Below, one piece after another: positions 63,240 through 64,000 of a stretch of 64,000 bases of DNA. A program made the translations under genes and the position numbers. Below the pieces are notes generated by a model, which ran no database searches, was not told the DNA's origin, and was given only the letters and a program-made list of their open reading frames with translations. The first letter of the stretch is position 1, and each line of letters begins with the position of its first letter. Source of the stretch: Amia ocellicauda (taxonomy: Eukaryota; Chordata; Actinopteri; Amiiformes; Amiidae); contig NC_089850.1 in NCBI RefSeq assembly GCF_036373705.1, positions 33,344,733-33,408,732 of the forward strand. The letters are read 5' to 3'.

Positions 63240-64000
63240 GTAACACAACCAAATGTATTTACATTTATTTGTACAATTTTATATAACCTCTGCACAATGA
63301 CCTGAATATGAAAGGTGCAACTTTTGTATATGTGTGATATTTGATGTGATTTTATGTTAAGATAAAAATATTGAAACGTTGGTAAGATCAGCCTGTTGAC
63401 CCCACGGGTGTTGATAGAGATTTGGCCCTTCATCCAATCTTTTGATGGCTGTTGCCTTAGCTGAATAAAGTTTAAAAATGAGATGAATGTTTAGACTGCT
63501 TTTAATCACAGGGTATTCTGGCACTCGAGTCCTTGGTTGTACAGGAAGCCTTTTATATAAACACATTCTCTTGACTGATGGTAACTGAATATTAATATTA
63601 GTCAGATGATAGTGATGAGGGTAATATACAGTGGCTAGCAAGGAGATTTCACCATGGCAGACTGTTGCAATATATTTTGTCAAATGAGCTGTCAAGGAAT
63701 TGCTCAACTTTTTCTGACCTCTGATGTACTATATGGAGTTGGGCAATGCCTCATCACAGCAGCGTCTCTCTCTGACTAACAGACAACTATTAGAGATGGA
63801 CTGCCAGTTGCTTTTCATTGAGATTTGTTGTGTATTATCATAGAAACTAAGAAACTATAATTAATTAATTAGGCCTAATTTATTCATGTGTTTATGTATT
63901 TAGGTGTCTGAAGCTTAATAACAAAATGTGCTTGAAGTACTGTTGGGAATTATGTCACTGCTCCCCCCTTTGAACTGTTTTTGCCATTGTGTGTGCGCGC
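63240..64000 (+). other. USP45 intron, continues past window
   Basis: Sequence after the donor GTAACA at 63240. No further exon is seen before the window ends, so the rest of the catalytic domain lies outside. Confidence 0.6.

Noticed and set aside
1-64000. CRISPR arrays, bacterial operons, phage or plasmid modules
   Set aside because: The sequence has spliced vertebrate genes and eukaryotic transposons throughout. No spaced direct-repeat array or operon layout exists.

Overview
This is vertebrate nuclear DNA, most likely from a ray-finned fish. It is AT-rich, has large introns with canonical splice sites, is dense in (TA)n microsatellites, and carries many Tc1-like DNA transposons of kinds common in fish genomes. 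No prokaryotic, organellar or viral gene organisation is visible. Exon models below were built by hand from reading frame, splice-site phase and family knowledge. Each closes in frame, but none was checked against transcripts.

Four protein-coding genes are present. (1) On the minus strand at 6079-11877 lies an 11-exon, 478-residue type III-like intermediate filament protein with a TATA-type promoter and an unusually intron-rich structure. (2) On the plus strand at 13897-21046 lies CCNC (cyclin C), complete with 12 coding exons and 283 residues. (3) On the minus strand at 25434-27664 lies TSTD3, a single-domain rhodanese with a probable mitochondrial presequence, 4 exons and 182 residues. (4) On the plus strand from 29179 lies USP45, a deubiquitinase. 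Its first nine coding exons (309 residues: the zinc-finger UBP domain and the start of the catalytic domain, including the active-site Cys) are here and the rest lies beyond the window. The order CCNC-TSTD3-USP45, with TSTD3 opposed to its neighbours, matches the human 6q16 arrangement as I recall it. TSTD3 and USP45 are divergent and probably share a promoter around 27.7-27.9 kb. CCNC and the filament gene are also divergent, about 2 kb apart.

The rest is intron, intergenic DNA and mobile elements. Five complete or internally deleted Tc1-like elements with both ends (670-2257, 16495-17757, 34673-35893, 57202-58330, 61550-63107), one short deletion derivative (34036-34662) and one solo Tc1 end (about 60935-61261) are recognisable. 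Two hAT-like elements with 8-bp target duplications (29354-31175, 42479-43729), a mosaic of LINE fragments (58333-60915) and SINE-like pieces complete the set. One Tc1 copy (670-2257) is a single nonsense codon from an open transposase frame and contains a perfect 43-bp palindrome just upstream of it.

I found no clearly new multi-gene system. The most unusual items are the intron-rich, divergent intermediate filament gene with a GC-AG intron, the near-intact Tc1 with its hairpin, and the nested LINE/Tc1 mosaic inside a USP45 intron, which ends just upstream of a catalytic-domain exon.
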